A model generated the notes under the pieces. That model did no database searches. It was not told where the DNA came from and saw only the letters and a program-made list of their open reading frames with translations. A program made the translations under genes and the position numbers. Below, piece after piece: positions 1-6,063 of a stretch of 8,833 bases of DNA. Source of the DNA: Phycisphaerales bacterium. GTDB taxonomy: Bacteria; Planctomycetota; Phycisphaerae; Tepidisphaerales; Tepidisphaeraceae. The DNA is taken from NCBI GenBank assembly GCA_003153655.1, contig PMAK01000063.1, forward strand, positions 18,459 to 27,291. The letters run 5' to 3'. Position 1 is the stretch's first letter, and each line of letters starts with the position of its first letter.

Positions 1-71
1 TATTGAAGACCCTATTTCGCTCAGCCTCTTGCGGGCTGGTGTTCGTCACTGCCTTTCTGGACCGCAGAACA

Positions 72-191
72 ATGTCGAAGTACCTCGCAGATATCGCGTG
101 GGAAACGGAAGTTTGGGTGGCCGAATCACCGAGTCATCTGATCCACTTCAATGGCGAAAGATTTTTGGGACCCTACCGAGAGACGCATTAG
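72..191 (+). CDS. possible small ORF, 39 aa, unrecognised
   Basis: The reading frame is open from the window edge to the TAG at 189-191. ATG 72 gives 39 residues, TTG 3 would give 62, and the true start could lie outside the window. The last 25 residues look protein-like rather than random: a Glu/Trp/Val stretch (ETEVWVAES) is followed by HLIHFNGERFLGPY, with mixed aromatic and charged residues and no rare-codon run. The part before residue 24 of the longer version looks less coding. No clear ribosome binding site precedes ATG 72. The ORF ends 4 nt before the ATG at 196 of the next gene, which fits a compact + strand unit and argues against that gene starting at ATG 151, inside this ORF. I recognise no family with certainty. 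It could be a true small protein, the tail of a longer gene, or chance. Confidence 0.35.
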   Translation: MSKYLADIAWETEVWVAESPSHLIHFNGERFLGPYRETH

Positions 192-195
192 TTCA

Positions 196-765
196 ATGCG
201 GTTTTTTTTCATATACTTCATTTTCAGTCTCGCGCTCTTGATAAATGCGGGGTGCGCGCAATTTGAATTTGATGTCACGCCATCTGGCAGCAATCAGCCG
301 GTTCATGTCGCCACGACCGACGATGCTCATCTCGCCGATGATCCGTTGCGATACCGGTTCCGGGCGGATGATGGGCGTCTGGTCATGTGGATCGAAAATC
401 CGACAGGAGATTCGATTGAACTTCTCGGCGACAAAAGCAGCGTGATCGATCCGGATGACGTGGATCATCCGCTGCATGGGCGAACCATCGGGCCGCTGTC
501 TTCGATTAAGGAGATTCTGCCGCCGCTTGAATCGCAGGGGGAGCAGGCTGCGCCGAATTCGTTGACGCCGCTGAATCCGTATGATGAGCCGGGGTTCATT
601 GCCGTGCCGGGGATTGGTCAGGCGGATTCGACTGGGGCCGACTCGCAGGAAGGGTTGTATATGTGGCAATGGGATGATGAATCGGAGATTCATATTCATC
701 TGGTTTTTGTTCAGAACGGGCGGCAGTTCGAGCAGCGATTCACCATTCATCGCGTAAAAAAATAA
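196..765 (+). CDS. putative lipoprotein of unknown function
   Basis: From ATG 196 the product has 189 residues. It begins MRFFFIYFIFSLALLINAGC, a short basic start, a hydrophobic core and a cysteine at residue 20. Ala-Gly precede that Cys as in a lipobox, but position -3 is Asn rather than Leu, so lipidation is likely but not certain. ATG 151 would add 15 polar residues with an Arg pair; 196 is preferred because it puts the signal peptide at the N-terminus and avoids overlap with the ORF ending at 191. A GAGAG lies 13 nt upstream, a weak ribosome site. The mature part is acidic and shows no enzyme motif. Alternating residues near residues 33-75 (RYRFRADDGRLVMWIENP) and at the C-terminus (WQWDDESEIHIHLVF, then FEQRFTIHRVKK) suggest a small beta-sandwich exposed outside the cytoplasmic membrane. 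The transporter gene starts 21 nt downstream. No family recognised. Confidence 0.7.
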   Translation: MRFFFIYFIFSLALLINAGCAQFEFDVTPSGSNQPVHVATTDDAHLADDPLRYRFRADDGRLVMWIENPTGDSIELLGDKSSVIDPDDVDHPLHGRTIGPLSSIKEILPPLESQGEQAAPNSLTPLNPYDEPGFIAVPGIGQADSTGADSQEGLYMWQWDDESEIHIHLVFVQNGRQFEQRFTIHRVKK

Positions 766-786
766 ACGGGCTGGGGTGCGAATCGC

Positions 787-1632
787 ATGGTCTGGTGGTT
801 CATTGTCTTTCTGGCCGTGCTGCTCATCGGAGTGACGAAAAGCGGATTCGGCTCGGGCGTGGGGCTGATGATCGTGCCGATGACGGCGATCGCGATGGGA
901 CACATCCCCGGGCGCGGGTCAGAGGCGGCGCTGGGATTGCTTTTGCCGCTGCTGATCGTGGGCGACCTGATCGCGGTGTGGCAATATTCTCATCTGTTCT
1001 TTGGAAAGACGCCTGTCGTAGATGGAGTGGAATCGCAGAACACTCAAGCGCGGGCGGTCATTCGCCGGCTCTTGCCAGGGACCATTGCCGGCGTGATCCT
1101 CGGCGGATTGCTGCTGGCTCTGCTGCACTCCAATGCCAATCTTGTCGGCGCGCTGATCCGAATCGAGATCGGATGCGAATCGATCCTGCTCGTTTCGATT
1201 CACTGGTGGCGGCTGTATCGCGGGGTGCAGCAGCATTTGATGCCTGAGCCGTGGCGATCGGGATTGACCGGCGGATTTGCCGCGGTCAGCTCAACACTCG
1301 CCCACGCGGCCGGGCCGATCATCGCGATATATCTGCTGCCGCTGAAGCTGGACCGGCAGCTTTTTGTCGGAACGTGCGCGGTCTATTTTTTCATTCTGAA
1401 CTCAGCCAAGCTGCCGGCCTATTACGCGAGCGGGCAATTCGCCCACGCGAGTATTTTATTTACAGCGAGACTCCTGCCGCTGGTGATTGCCGGAGCGATA
1501 TTCGGGCGATGGCTCAACAAACGCATCAACGACATGCTTTTCACAAAAATCGTGTATATCGTCACGTTCGCATTGGGATGGTACATTCTGGCCGATGGAA
1601 TCCTCCGCCTCTTCGGTCGCCACATCGCATAG
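787..1632 (+). CDS. TauE/SafE (TSUP) family anion transporter
   Basis: A 281-residue polytopic inner-membrane protein of the sulfite exporter TauE/SafE (TSUP) family, whose members move sulfite, sulfonates, sulfoacetate or other small organosulfur and organic anions. The two-repeat layout is visible. The first repeat opens with a hydrophobic helix and the Gly-rich TKSGFGSGVGLMIVP (residues 17-31); the second has GGFAAVSSTLAHAAGP (residues 162-177) followed by a helix. About eight hydrophobic segments can be counted and the length is typical. A polar stretch at residues 73-95 (GKTPVVDGV to VIRR) is a longer loop than I expect after the third segment. GGGGTG at 773-778 is a fair ribosome site for ATG 787. 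The 3' end overlaps the phosphodiesterase gene by 38 nt in another frame, so the two are probably co-transcribed. Substrate cannot be read from the sequence; no sulfur gene is nearby. Confidence 0.92.
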   Translation: MVWWFIVFLAVLLIGVTKSGFGSGVGLMIVPMTAIAMGHIPGRGSEAALGLLLPLLIVGDLIAVWQYSHLFFGKTPVVDGVESQNTQARAVIRRLLPGTIAGVILGGLLLALLHSNANLVGALIRIEIGCESILLVSIHWWRLYRGVQQHLMPEPWRSGLTGGFAAVSSTLAHAAGPIIAIYLLPLKLDRQLFVGTCAVYFFILNSAKLPAYYASGQFAHASILFTARLLPLVIAGAIFGRWLNKRINDMLFTKIVYIVTFALGWYILADGILRLFGRHIA

Positions 1633-2128
1633 TCCAACGCTGCTCGGTGTTTTGAGCGACACGCATGACCACGCGGACGCCGCGGCGGCGGGGATCGCGA
1701 CGCTTCGCGCGGCCGGCGCTCAATTCCTGATCCATTGCGGCGACGTGGGTGGCGAGAGCATCCTTGATCTGCTTGCGGGAACTCGCTGCGCGTTTGTCTG
1801 GGGCAATAACGATTACGACCGCGCGTCGCTGGATCGATATGCAAACGAGATCGGCCTGCAACACGGCGGCGATTTTGTCGAACTTGAATTTGGCGGAAAA
1901 CGGATCGCCGTCACGCATGGTGATAGTCCAAAACTCATGCGTAAAGCCATGGCTGAAGACGCCGGATACGACTATCTATTGCTGGGACACTCACATATTC
2001 CGTCCGACCAGCGCAGCGGCAGGCTCCGCATCGTCAATCCAGGCGCCCTGCATCGCGCGGCGAAAAAAACCGTCGCACTCATTGATCTAAGCCGCGATGT
2101 CGTTCGACATCTGGTGGTTACGATTTAG
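1595..2128 (+). CDS. YfcE/MJ0936-type metallophosphoesterase
   Basis: A 177-residue cytoplasmic calcineurin-like phosphoesterase of the small YfcE/MJ0936 group, which hydrolyse phosphodiesters with a two-metal centre. All family motifs are present in order: GVLSDTHDH (D22, H24), HCGDVGG (D50), WGNNDYD (N71), VTHGD (H108), LLGHSH (H132, H134) and VNPGAL (148-152). Length fits the family and there is no extra domain. ATG 1595 is chosen because the strong homology begins about 16 residues later; an in-frame ATG at 1487 would add 36 unlikely residues deep inside the transporter gene. The first 38 nt lie within the transporter's 3' end, so translation may be coupled. The last 11 nt overlap the convergent esterase gene. 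The natural substrate is unknown for most of this group (cyclic nucleotides or other diesters). Confidence 0.9.
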   Translation: MESSASSVATSHSPTLLGVLSDTHDHADAAAAGIATLRAAGAQFLIHCGDVGGESILDLLAGTRCAFVWGNNDYDRASLDRYANEIGLQHGGDFVELEFGGKRIAVTHGDSPKLMRKAMAEDAGYDYLLLGHSHIPSDQRSGRLRIVNPGALHRAAKKTVALIDLSRDVVRHLVVTI

Positions 2129-3029
2129 TCGTTGGCTGAGTCGTGGGGGGAAGAATAAGCTTTTCCGCCTCGGTCGCGGCAGACGAAATCTCTTCCTGCG
2201 ATGTGCGATCCGCGTCATCGCGAAGAAATTCCGCGGCCGACGGTTTGGGCAAATCCAATAATCCTCGCACAACGCAGGCGGCGTTTAATCGGGCGCCGGC
2301 CAGATTGTTGTGCGTATTGTCGCCCGGGAAGTAGAGGGCCTTAATCTTGGCCTTTCCGATGGGGTCATAGACATTTGCGATAATCGCGTTGAGATCGATG
2401 TAGGAAACGTCCGCGGCCTTGGCGATCTCGGCGTCCCAAGCGGCGTGATTTTCTTCGCCGCGCACTATTTTTCCGTCAGCCCATTTGCATCTGGGAACGG
2501 GCGAGAGCACCACAGGCATCGCACCCGCGGCAAGCGTTTCGGCGATCATCCTTTTCATGTAAAAGCCGAACGTATGGATCACGATCTTTTCGTGCGTCTT
2601 GGAATCGACAGCGTCTTCAGTCTCCTCCCCTAAACCCGGAAGCGAATAACGATCCATGCTGAGCTTCATTTTCGAATCGTTGTGCCCAAACTGAATGAGG
2701 ACGAAATCCCCCTTCTTTAATTTAGAACGAACCGTTTCCCATCGCCCTTCCGCAATAAACGTACGGCTGCTTCGCCCGGCCATGGCATGATTCTCAACAT
2801 TAATCCGGCCCAAATCGAAAAAATCCGCAATCGGATCGCCCCACCCAACCAGCGGCAACCGATTCTTCACCGTCGAATCGCCAACAATGAAAAGAGTCGG
2901 CAATTGAGGATTCGGCGCCGGCCGGGATGCGGACGGAGCATCAGCGCGGAGCGGCGTTGAGACGACGAGCAGAATTAGGCTGAATGCGAGATTGAGGATT
3001 GAGAAGTTCTCAAATTTATGAAAACGCAT
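2118..3029 (-). CDS. secreted SGNH esterase, rhamnogalacturonan acetylesterase-like (CE12 type)
   Basis: A 303-residue SGNH/GDSL hydrolase, by pattern a rhamnogalacturonan acetylesterase of the CE12 group, which removes acetyl groups from pectin backbones. A signal peptide covers about residues 1-29 (hydrophobic core ILNLAFSLILLVV, likely cut after LRA). Catalytic blocks are intact: FIVGDSTV (Ser52), HAMAGRSSRTF (Gly85), IQFGHNDS (Asn117) and DNTH (Asp237, His240). Family features between them are also present: GWGDP (62-66), RYSLPG (127-132), FGFYMKRM (154-161), PVVLSPVPR (172-180) and IDLN (211-214). After about residue 270 comes a roughly 30-residue acidic, low-complexity tail ending PPTTQPTTKS, not part of the catalytic fold. 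GGAGA 5 nt before the ATG is a good ribosome site. No other pectin gene is in view, so it looks like a standalone scavenging enzyme. It overlaps the facing phosphodiesterase gene by 11 nt. Confidence 0.92.
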   Translation of the reverse strand: MRFHKFENFSILNLAFSLILLVVSTPLRADAPSASRPAPNPQLPTLFIVGDSTVKNRLPLVGWGDPIADFFDLGRINVENHAMAGRSSRTFIAEGRWETVRSKLKKGDFVLIQFGHNDSKMKLSMDRYSLPGLGEETEDAVDSKTHEKIVIHTFGFYMKRMIAETLAAGAMPVVLSPVPRCKWADGKIVRGEENHAAWDAEIAKAADVSYIDLNAIIANVYDPIGKAKIKALYFPGDNTHNNLAGARLNAACVVRGLLDLPKPSAAEFLRDDADRTSQEEISSAATEAEKLILPPTTQPTTKS

Positions 3030-3066
3030 TCAAGTCTCCGGTAACGGTTAACGGAATACTGGTTTT

Positions 3067-3122
3067 CTTCGCGTCTGTCTTGGCGACCTGTCCCGATATA
3101 TCGGGGCCTTGGCGTCTTCGCG
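3067..3122. repeat. degenerate CTTsGCG repeat cluster in divergent intergenic gap
   Basis: Four copies of a seven-base unit lie on the + strand: CTTCGCG (3067-3073), CTTGGCG (3079-3085), CTTGGCG (3108-3114) and CTTCGCG (3116-3122). The order is mirrored around a central palindrome, with the two CTTGGCG copies nearest it. The layout resembles the wordy, unit-based intergenic repeats common in planctomycete-like genomes and may be a distant relative of the repeat at 7570-7650. That relation is inferred only. Confidence 0.4.
3092..3105. repeat. perfect 14-bp palindrome
   Basis: CCCGATATATCGGG is fully self-complementary over 14 bp and sits between the divergent esterase and acetyltransferase genes, 48 nt before the acetyltransferase ATG and 63 nt before the esterase start. 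It could be an operator for a dimeric regulator, a hairpin in a transcript, or the core of the surrounding repeat. Confidence 0.5.
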
Positions 3123-3146
3123 GTTGTCTTTCCCCAGTGCTACAAT
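3118..3146 (+). promoter_or_regulatory. candidate promoter for a leaderless GNAT transcript
   Basis: TACAAT (3141-3146) matches five of six bases of a sigma-70 -10 box. The start point expected 6-7 nt downstream falls on or next to the ATG at 3153, and no Shine-Dalgarno precedes that ATG, so a leaderless mRNA is suggested. The -35 candidate TTCGCG (3118-3123, 17-nt spacer) is poor and is the edge of the repeat cluster. Confidence 0.3.
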
Positions 3147-3152
3147 CCAAAG

Positions 3153-3686
3153 ATGCCTGATGCTACGCGTCCATGGACCATCCGCAGTTTCCACGCGGAA
3201 GATCTACCGGCTTCCCGAAAACTCTACATCGAAGGCCTTCTCGGCGGCAAGCTCGCCGAAAACGATACAGGCCTCGACATCGACGACATCGAAGCCGTTT
3301 ATATGCACACATCGGGCAATCATTTCTGGGTCGCGGAAAATCAGCAGGGAAAAGTCGTCGGCATGATCGGCGTGCAACACCACGAAGAAGGCGTCGGCCA
3401 AATTCGCCGCCTGCGCGTCGCGCAGGATCATCGCCGCCGGGGCATTGGCTCGGCACTGCTGGAAACGGCGATCAAATTCTGCCGGGAGAATCAGTATCTG
3501 AAGGTGGCGATGGAATCATTCACCGAGCGCGAGCCGGCTGTTGAGATGTTTCGGAAATTCGCATTCAGCCACGCACGAACGCGGCACGGGAGTGGAAAAG
3601 ACCTGATGTATTTTTATTTGGATTTGTATGCTGGGGAGCCTCGGCCACACCGGCAAGACGGTGGAGTTGCGCCGCCGGCGAGCTAA
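3153..3686 (+). CDS. GNAT family N-acetyltransferase
   Basis: A 177-residue single-domain GCN5-related acetyltransferase, which transfers acetyl from acetyl-CoA to an amine. The fold is readable in order: N-terminal strand and helix (WTIRSFHAEDLPASRKLY, residues 8-25), central strands FWVAENQQGKVVGMIGVQ (58-75), motif A with IRRLRVAQDHRRRGIGSALL (84-103; the pyrophosphate loop is R94-x-x-G97-x-G99), and motif B with LKVAMESF and AVEMFRKFAF (116-138). The substrate cannot be assigned. The final 17 residues (about 161-177), rich in Pro, Gly and Arg, lie beyond the fold and may derive from an intergenic repeat. No Shine-Dalgarno precedes ATG 3153; see the candidate leaderless promoter. The stop codon is 1 nt from the stop of the facing lipoprotein gene, and no terminator separates them. 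Confidence 0.92.
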   Translation: MPDATRPWTIRSFHAEDLPASRKLYIEGLLGGKLAENDTGLDIDDIEAVYMHTSGNHFWVAENQQGKVVGMIGVQHHEEGVGQIRRLRVAQDHRRRGIGSALLETAIKFCRENQYLKVAMESFTEREPAVEMFRKFAFSHARTRHGSGKDLMYFYLDLYAGEPRPHRQDGGVAPPAS

Positions 3687-3687
3687 A

Positions 3688-4353
3688 TCAATGCTCATCC
3701 ACATTCACCTTCGGCATCGGCTCTTCATCCGGATGGTAATCGTGGAATAGCTTGCCGATGTCTTCGGCCATCTGGTCAGCCATCTGGCCCCGTACATCGC
3801 TTTCGGTTTTGTTGGCGTTGTCGGGAATCCAATTTGTCGTGATCTGCACGATCTCGCTGGATGAATCGGTGGGCCAGCGCGTTTCGGCGGTGGCGGAATC
3901 GACGATCTTCACCGTAGCTTCCATGTGGCCGCGGACCTGCCCGCTGCCGGCCGGGCGCACGATCTCTGCTCGCGCGATGTTTACGTATAAGACTTGCTTG
4001 GCGCCGAGTCTTCGGCCGATGTCGGCGATGGTCATTTTGTGATATTCGCGCGGGTCGGCGTCTTTCAGCCGCTCCAGCCTCTGATCATTCAATACCGGCG
4101 CAACCTTATTATCCGTGAGCGACTGGCTCAGAGATAGCGTCAGGTGCTCAGCTTCAATTCCCGCATCCAGGGCCAGCCCGTAGCTTTCAACCAGCACGAG
4201 CAACGAATCCTTGGGGACAGGAACATATTTTGCCTTGATGGTTGTTCCGCCCGAGGCTCGATCCACCGCGACTCCAGCCAATTCGCAGCCGGCGGCGAGG
4301 GAGATCGAGACGACCAATACCACCATCGCGCAACGCTTGAATATATACGTCAT
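3688..4353 (-). CDS. lipoprotein, distal member of a paralogous pair
   Basis: A 221-residue protein with a clear lipoprotein signal: basic start, hydrophobic core (residues 9-20) and lipobox LAAGC with Cys23. It is probably anchored in a membrane and faces the periplasm. After the anchor come a strand (SLLVLVESY, 50-58), an Ala/Leu-rich helix (about 65-85), the segment MTIADIGRRLGAKQVLYVNI (107-126), a strand pair around RGHMEATVKIVD (141-152), and a C-terminal amphipathic helix (DVRGQMADQMAEDIGKLF, 186-203) before an acidic tail. The same order of elements appears in the upstream gene, so the two look like diverged paralogues. The layout resembles small outer-membrane lipoproteins of unknown role; no catalytic motif is visible. 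Its ATG overlaps the upstream stop (ATGA, 4350-4353), which points to translational coupling. A weak AGGA lies 13 nt upstream. Confidence 0.8.
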   Translation of the reverse strand: MTYIFKRCAMVVLVVSISLAAGCELAGVAVDRASGGTTIKAKYVPVPKDSLLVLVESYGLALDAGIEAEHLTLSLSQSLTDNKVAPVLNDQRLERLKDADPREYHKMTIADIGRRLGAKQVLYVNIARAEIVRPAGSGQVRGHMEATVKIVDSATAETRWPTDSSSEIVQITTNWIPDNANKTESDVRGQMADQMAEDIGKLFHDYHPDEEPMPKVNVDEH

Positions 4354-5051
4354 TGTAGTGGGGTATCCTGCGGATGAGTTTCGGTATCCTCCGGATGCGT
4401 GATGAAGAGTTTTGCCAGTTCGGTGGTCAGCGCATCGACGGATTTGTGATAGACCGTGTCATCGTCAAGGCCGGGCATGCCTTCGGGGGGCGAGTTGGGC
4501 GGATAGACGCCGCGGATGTTGTCGTTTTCGTAGACCGATCTTGCCTTGCCATTGGCGACTTCGACGACTTTGACATTTGCGAGGGCTTCGCCCCGGGAGA
4601 GATCCAGCGAGTTATTGGGGTGAATGGAAAGGCTGCCCACCTCGACATAGATGAGCCGGGTCAGCGGCAGCTTCAGGGCGATCTGTTCCGCGGAATCGGC
4701 TTGTGATTCCGGATGCGCATCCTGGAATCGCAGGACTTTATTGTTGGCCAGAAATTTTGTGCCCTTCAATTCTGTAACGTCGGCATCCTTTGCCTGTTGC
4801 AACTTGTTCTGCAGGCTGTCGGCGATGTCAGCGAAGATTCTGGGATGGTCGATCACGATGCCGGCGTCGGCCCAGACGAGAACACCGACGGTTTGGCCTT
4901 TGAGTCCGGCATAAGAGGCGGGGACGTCGTCGTCGCCGGCGACTTTTGACGCGACGGCGCCGACGGTTTCGCAGCCAGCGCATGCCAGGAGGACGAGTCC
5001 CATCAGCGCTATCAGAATCGATCCCGCGCTTCGCGACCGATCAGAATACAT
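4350..5051 (-). CDS. lipoprotein, proximal member of a paralogous pair
   Basis: A 233-residue lipoprotein with a basic N-terminus, a hydrophobic core (residues 12-23) and two possible lipid-anchor cysteines: Cys24 (LLAC) and Cys27 (CAGC). The mature part mirrors the downstream protein: Cys-Glu then a Gly/Ala/Val stretch, a strand TVGVLVWADAG (54-64), a helix IFADIADSLQNKLQQA (72-87), then AEQIALKLPLTRLIYVEV (121-138), EALANVKVVEV (155-165) and a closing amphipathic helix KSVDALTTELAKLF (203-216), ending in an acidic His/Thr tail. Most identity has been lost outside these points, so the duplication is old or the pair has distinct partners. GAGGA 8 nt before the ATG is a good ribosome site. It lies 33 nt after the DUF2752 gene and shares a 4-nt overlap with the next lipoprotein gene. 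No function is known to me. Confidence 0.8.
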   Translation of the reverse strand: MYSDRSRSAGSILIALMGLVLLACAGCETVGAVASKVAGDDDVPASYAGLKGQTVGVLVWADAGIVIDHPRIFADIADSLQNKLQQAKDADVTELKGTKFLANNKVLRFQDAHPESQADSAEQIALKLPLTRLIYVEVGSLSIHPNNSLDLSRGEALANVKVVEVANGKARSVYENDNIRGVYPPNSPPEGMPGLDDDTVYHKSVDALTTELAKLFITHPEDTETHPQDTPLQ

Positions 5052-5084
5052 ATTTTGAATCCTCGTGAACCGCCGGGCCGTGTG

Positions 5085-5576
5085 TTATCCGCGCCAGCCA
5101 TCGATCCCGTGCAGGTGGATGAAAATCTTCCACCCCCAGGCGATGATCGCCCAAGCCAAAAGCCCTGGGACATAATACCTGCTGGGGCCCAGCGCGAGCA
5201 AACGGTATACGGCCCGGCCGGTGGCTGCAATATAAAAGCAGGCCCACGTCGCCAGGATGGTGAGTAGGCCGAGCAAAGCACCCATTGGCTGAACATAGAT
5301 GCTGGCCAGAAGATTTCCGCGTGCGAGCCAGGCGAACGACGTGGTCATGCCACAGCTTGGGCATGGCAGGCCGGTTCGCAGGGCGAATTGGCATTGGTCC
5401 AGCCCCAATTGGGTATGAGTGCCCATTCCGGTGGGGTTGGGGGTCAGCCGTGCGGCGGTAACCAGCACATAGAGGCAGGTCAGGCCGATCGCGAGGGCCA
5501 AAAGACGGCCGTATAGACCGACGGATATCAGGGGCAATCGCGGTGAAAAAATCGCGGGCACCTGAGACGCGGTCAT
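5085..5576 (-). CDS. DUF2752 family small membrane protein
   Basis: A 163-residue integral membrane protein of the DUF2752 family. The diagnostic motif is GLPCPSCGMTTSFAWLARG (residues 69-87), with the paired cysteines C72 and C75; a third cysteine, C62, sits just before it, as often in the family. Hydrophobic segments are visible at about residues 24-42, 89-117 (two short helices or one long one) and 132-152. The biochemical role of DUF2752 is not established; the CPxCG pair facing a membrane surface suggests metal binding or a redox contact, but that is inference. AAGGTG 5 nt upstream of the ATG is a strong ribosome site. It is the first gene of a three-gene minus-strand unit with the two lipoproteins, which suggests an envelope role. 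Confidence 0.9.
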   Translation of the reverse strand: MTASQVPAIFSPRLPLISVGLYGRLLALAIGLTCLYVLVTAARLTPNPTGMGTHTQLGLDQCQFALRTGLPCPSCGMTTSFAWLARGNLLASIYVQPMGALLGLLTILATWACFYIAATGRAVYRLLALGPSRYYVPGLLAWAIIAWGWKIFIHLHGIDGWRG

Positions 5577-5663
5577 ATTTGCACCTTACCCATCGCCCAT
5601 GATGGTTGCAATCGACTGCTCAAATGTTGCGCAGCCCGCGGCTATTTCTTTGTGCATTGATCG

Positions 5664-5693
5664 GACGCGCGAAATGGGCGCGCTGCGTCTTTT
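5664..5693 (+). terminator. terminator-like hairpin, orientation unexplained
   Basis: GACGC (5664-5668) pairs with GCGTC (5685-5689) and GCG (5669-5671) with CGC (5681-5683), leaving one bulged T and a 9-nt loop; TTTT follows at 5690-5693. It would act on the + strand, where no gene precedes it, or form in the 5' leader of the minus-strand DUF2752 operon as a regulatory hairpin. Confidence 0.2.
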
Positions 5694-5754
5694 GTCCGTT
5701 GTCCAATAATTTCAGGGCTTATATTCTTCCGGCTGAGTACATGGGCTGGCATCT

Positions 5755-5949
5755 TTGTTGATTATTCTTGCAACGTTCTTTTATGCCGGTCATGCTGACG
5801 GTATCGGATTTGCGGATTTGGCAAGACAGACGGCTCCGATCGTTGTAAGATTGGGCAGTTGGTTAGGAATATACAAAATGGGCTGGTTGAACTCGCTCAT
5901 TGACATCTTATATCCGATAGATGTATTAGATTCGTTTCGTTCGGAATAA
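5755..5949 (+). CDS. doubtful small ORF, hydrophobic N-terminus
   Basis: TTG 5755 opens a 64-codon frame (MLIILATFFYAGHADG at the start, LIDILYPIDVLDSF near the end) ending TAA 5947-5949. A weak TATATT at 5720-5725 could act as -10, but the only upstream TTG box is 15 nt away. There is no ATG before codon 42 and no ribosome site. Codons such as TTA, ATA and AGA are commoner than in neighbouring genes. It may be a small secreted or membrane peptide, foreign DNA, or chance. Confidence 0.15.
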   Translation: MLIILATFFYAGHADGIGFADLARQTAPIVVRLGSWLGIYKMGWLNSLIDILYPIDVLDSFRSE

Positions 5950-6063
5950 CCGACGCGAATCGATTGCCAAAAACTGCGGTCAGTCTTAGCGGTTGGTCGG
6001 GTCAGCGCTAGGACGCCCAGCTTTTTACGTTTACACGGAAAGACTGGGAATGGGCCGAATTAA

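Noticed and set aside
22..38. Hairpin CAGCC/GGCTG near the left edge
   Set aside because: Only 5 bp, loop of 7, no T tract after it; could arise by chance.
151..195. Upstream ATG 151 as start of the lipoprotein gene
   Set aside because: Adds 15 polar residues before a normal signal peptide, has no ribosome site and overlaps the small ORF ending at 191.
193..903. 236-codon minus-strand open frame
   Set aside because: Lies antisense to the lipoprotein and the start of the transporter; rich in Arg, His and Pro with no domain, typical of a shadow frame in GC-rich coding DNA.
1487..1594. ATG 1487 as start of the phosphodiesterase
   Set aside because: Would add 36 residues with no family similarity and place over 140 nt inside the transporter gene.
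1422..1844. 140-codon minus-strand open frame across the transporter/phosphodiesterase junction
   Set aside because: Both sense genes have clear family motifs through this stretch; the antisense product is low-complexity Arg/Pro.
3067..3122. CRISPR-like array
   Set aside because: Units are 7 bp with irregular spacing and no spacer-sized unique segments; no cas gene nearby.
6016..6048. CCCAG/CTGGG arms as a terminator or riboswitch
   Set aside because: 5-bp stem with a mismatch and a long loop, no T run and no known riboswitch core sequence.
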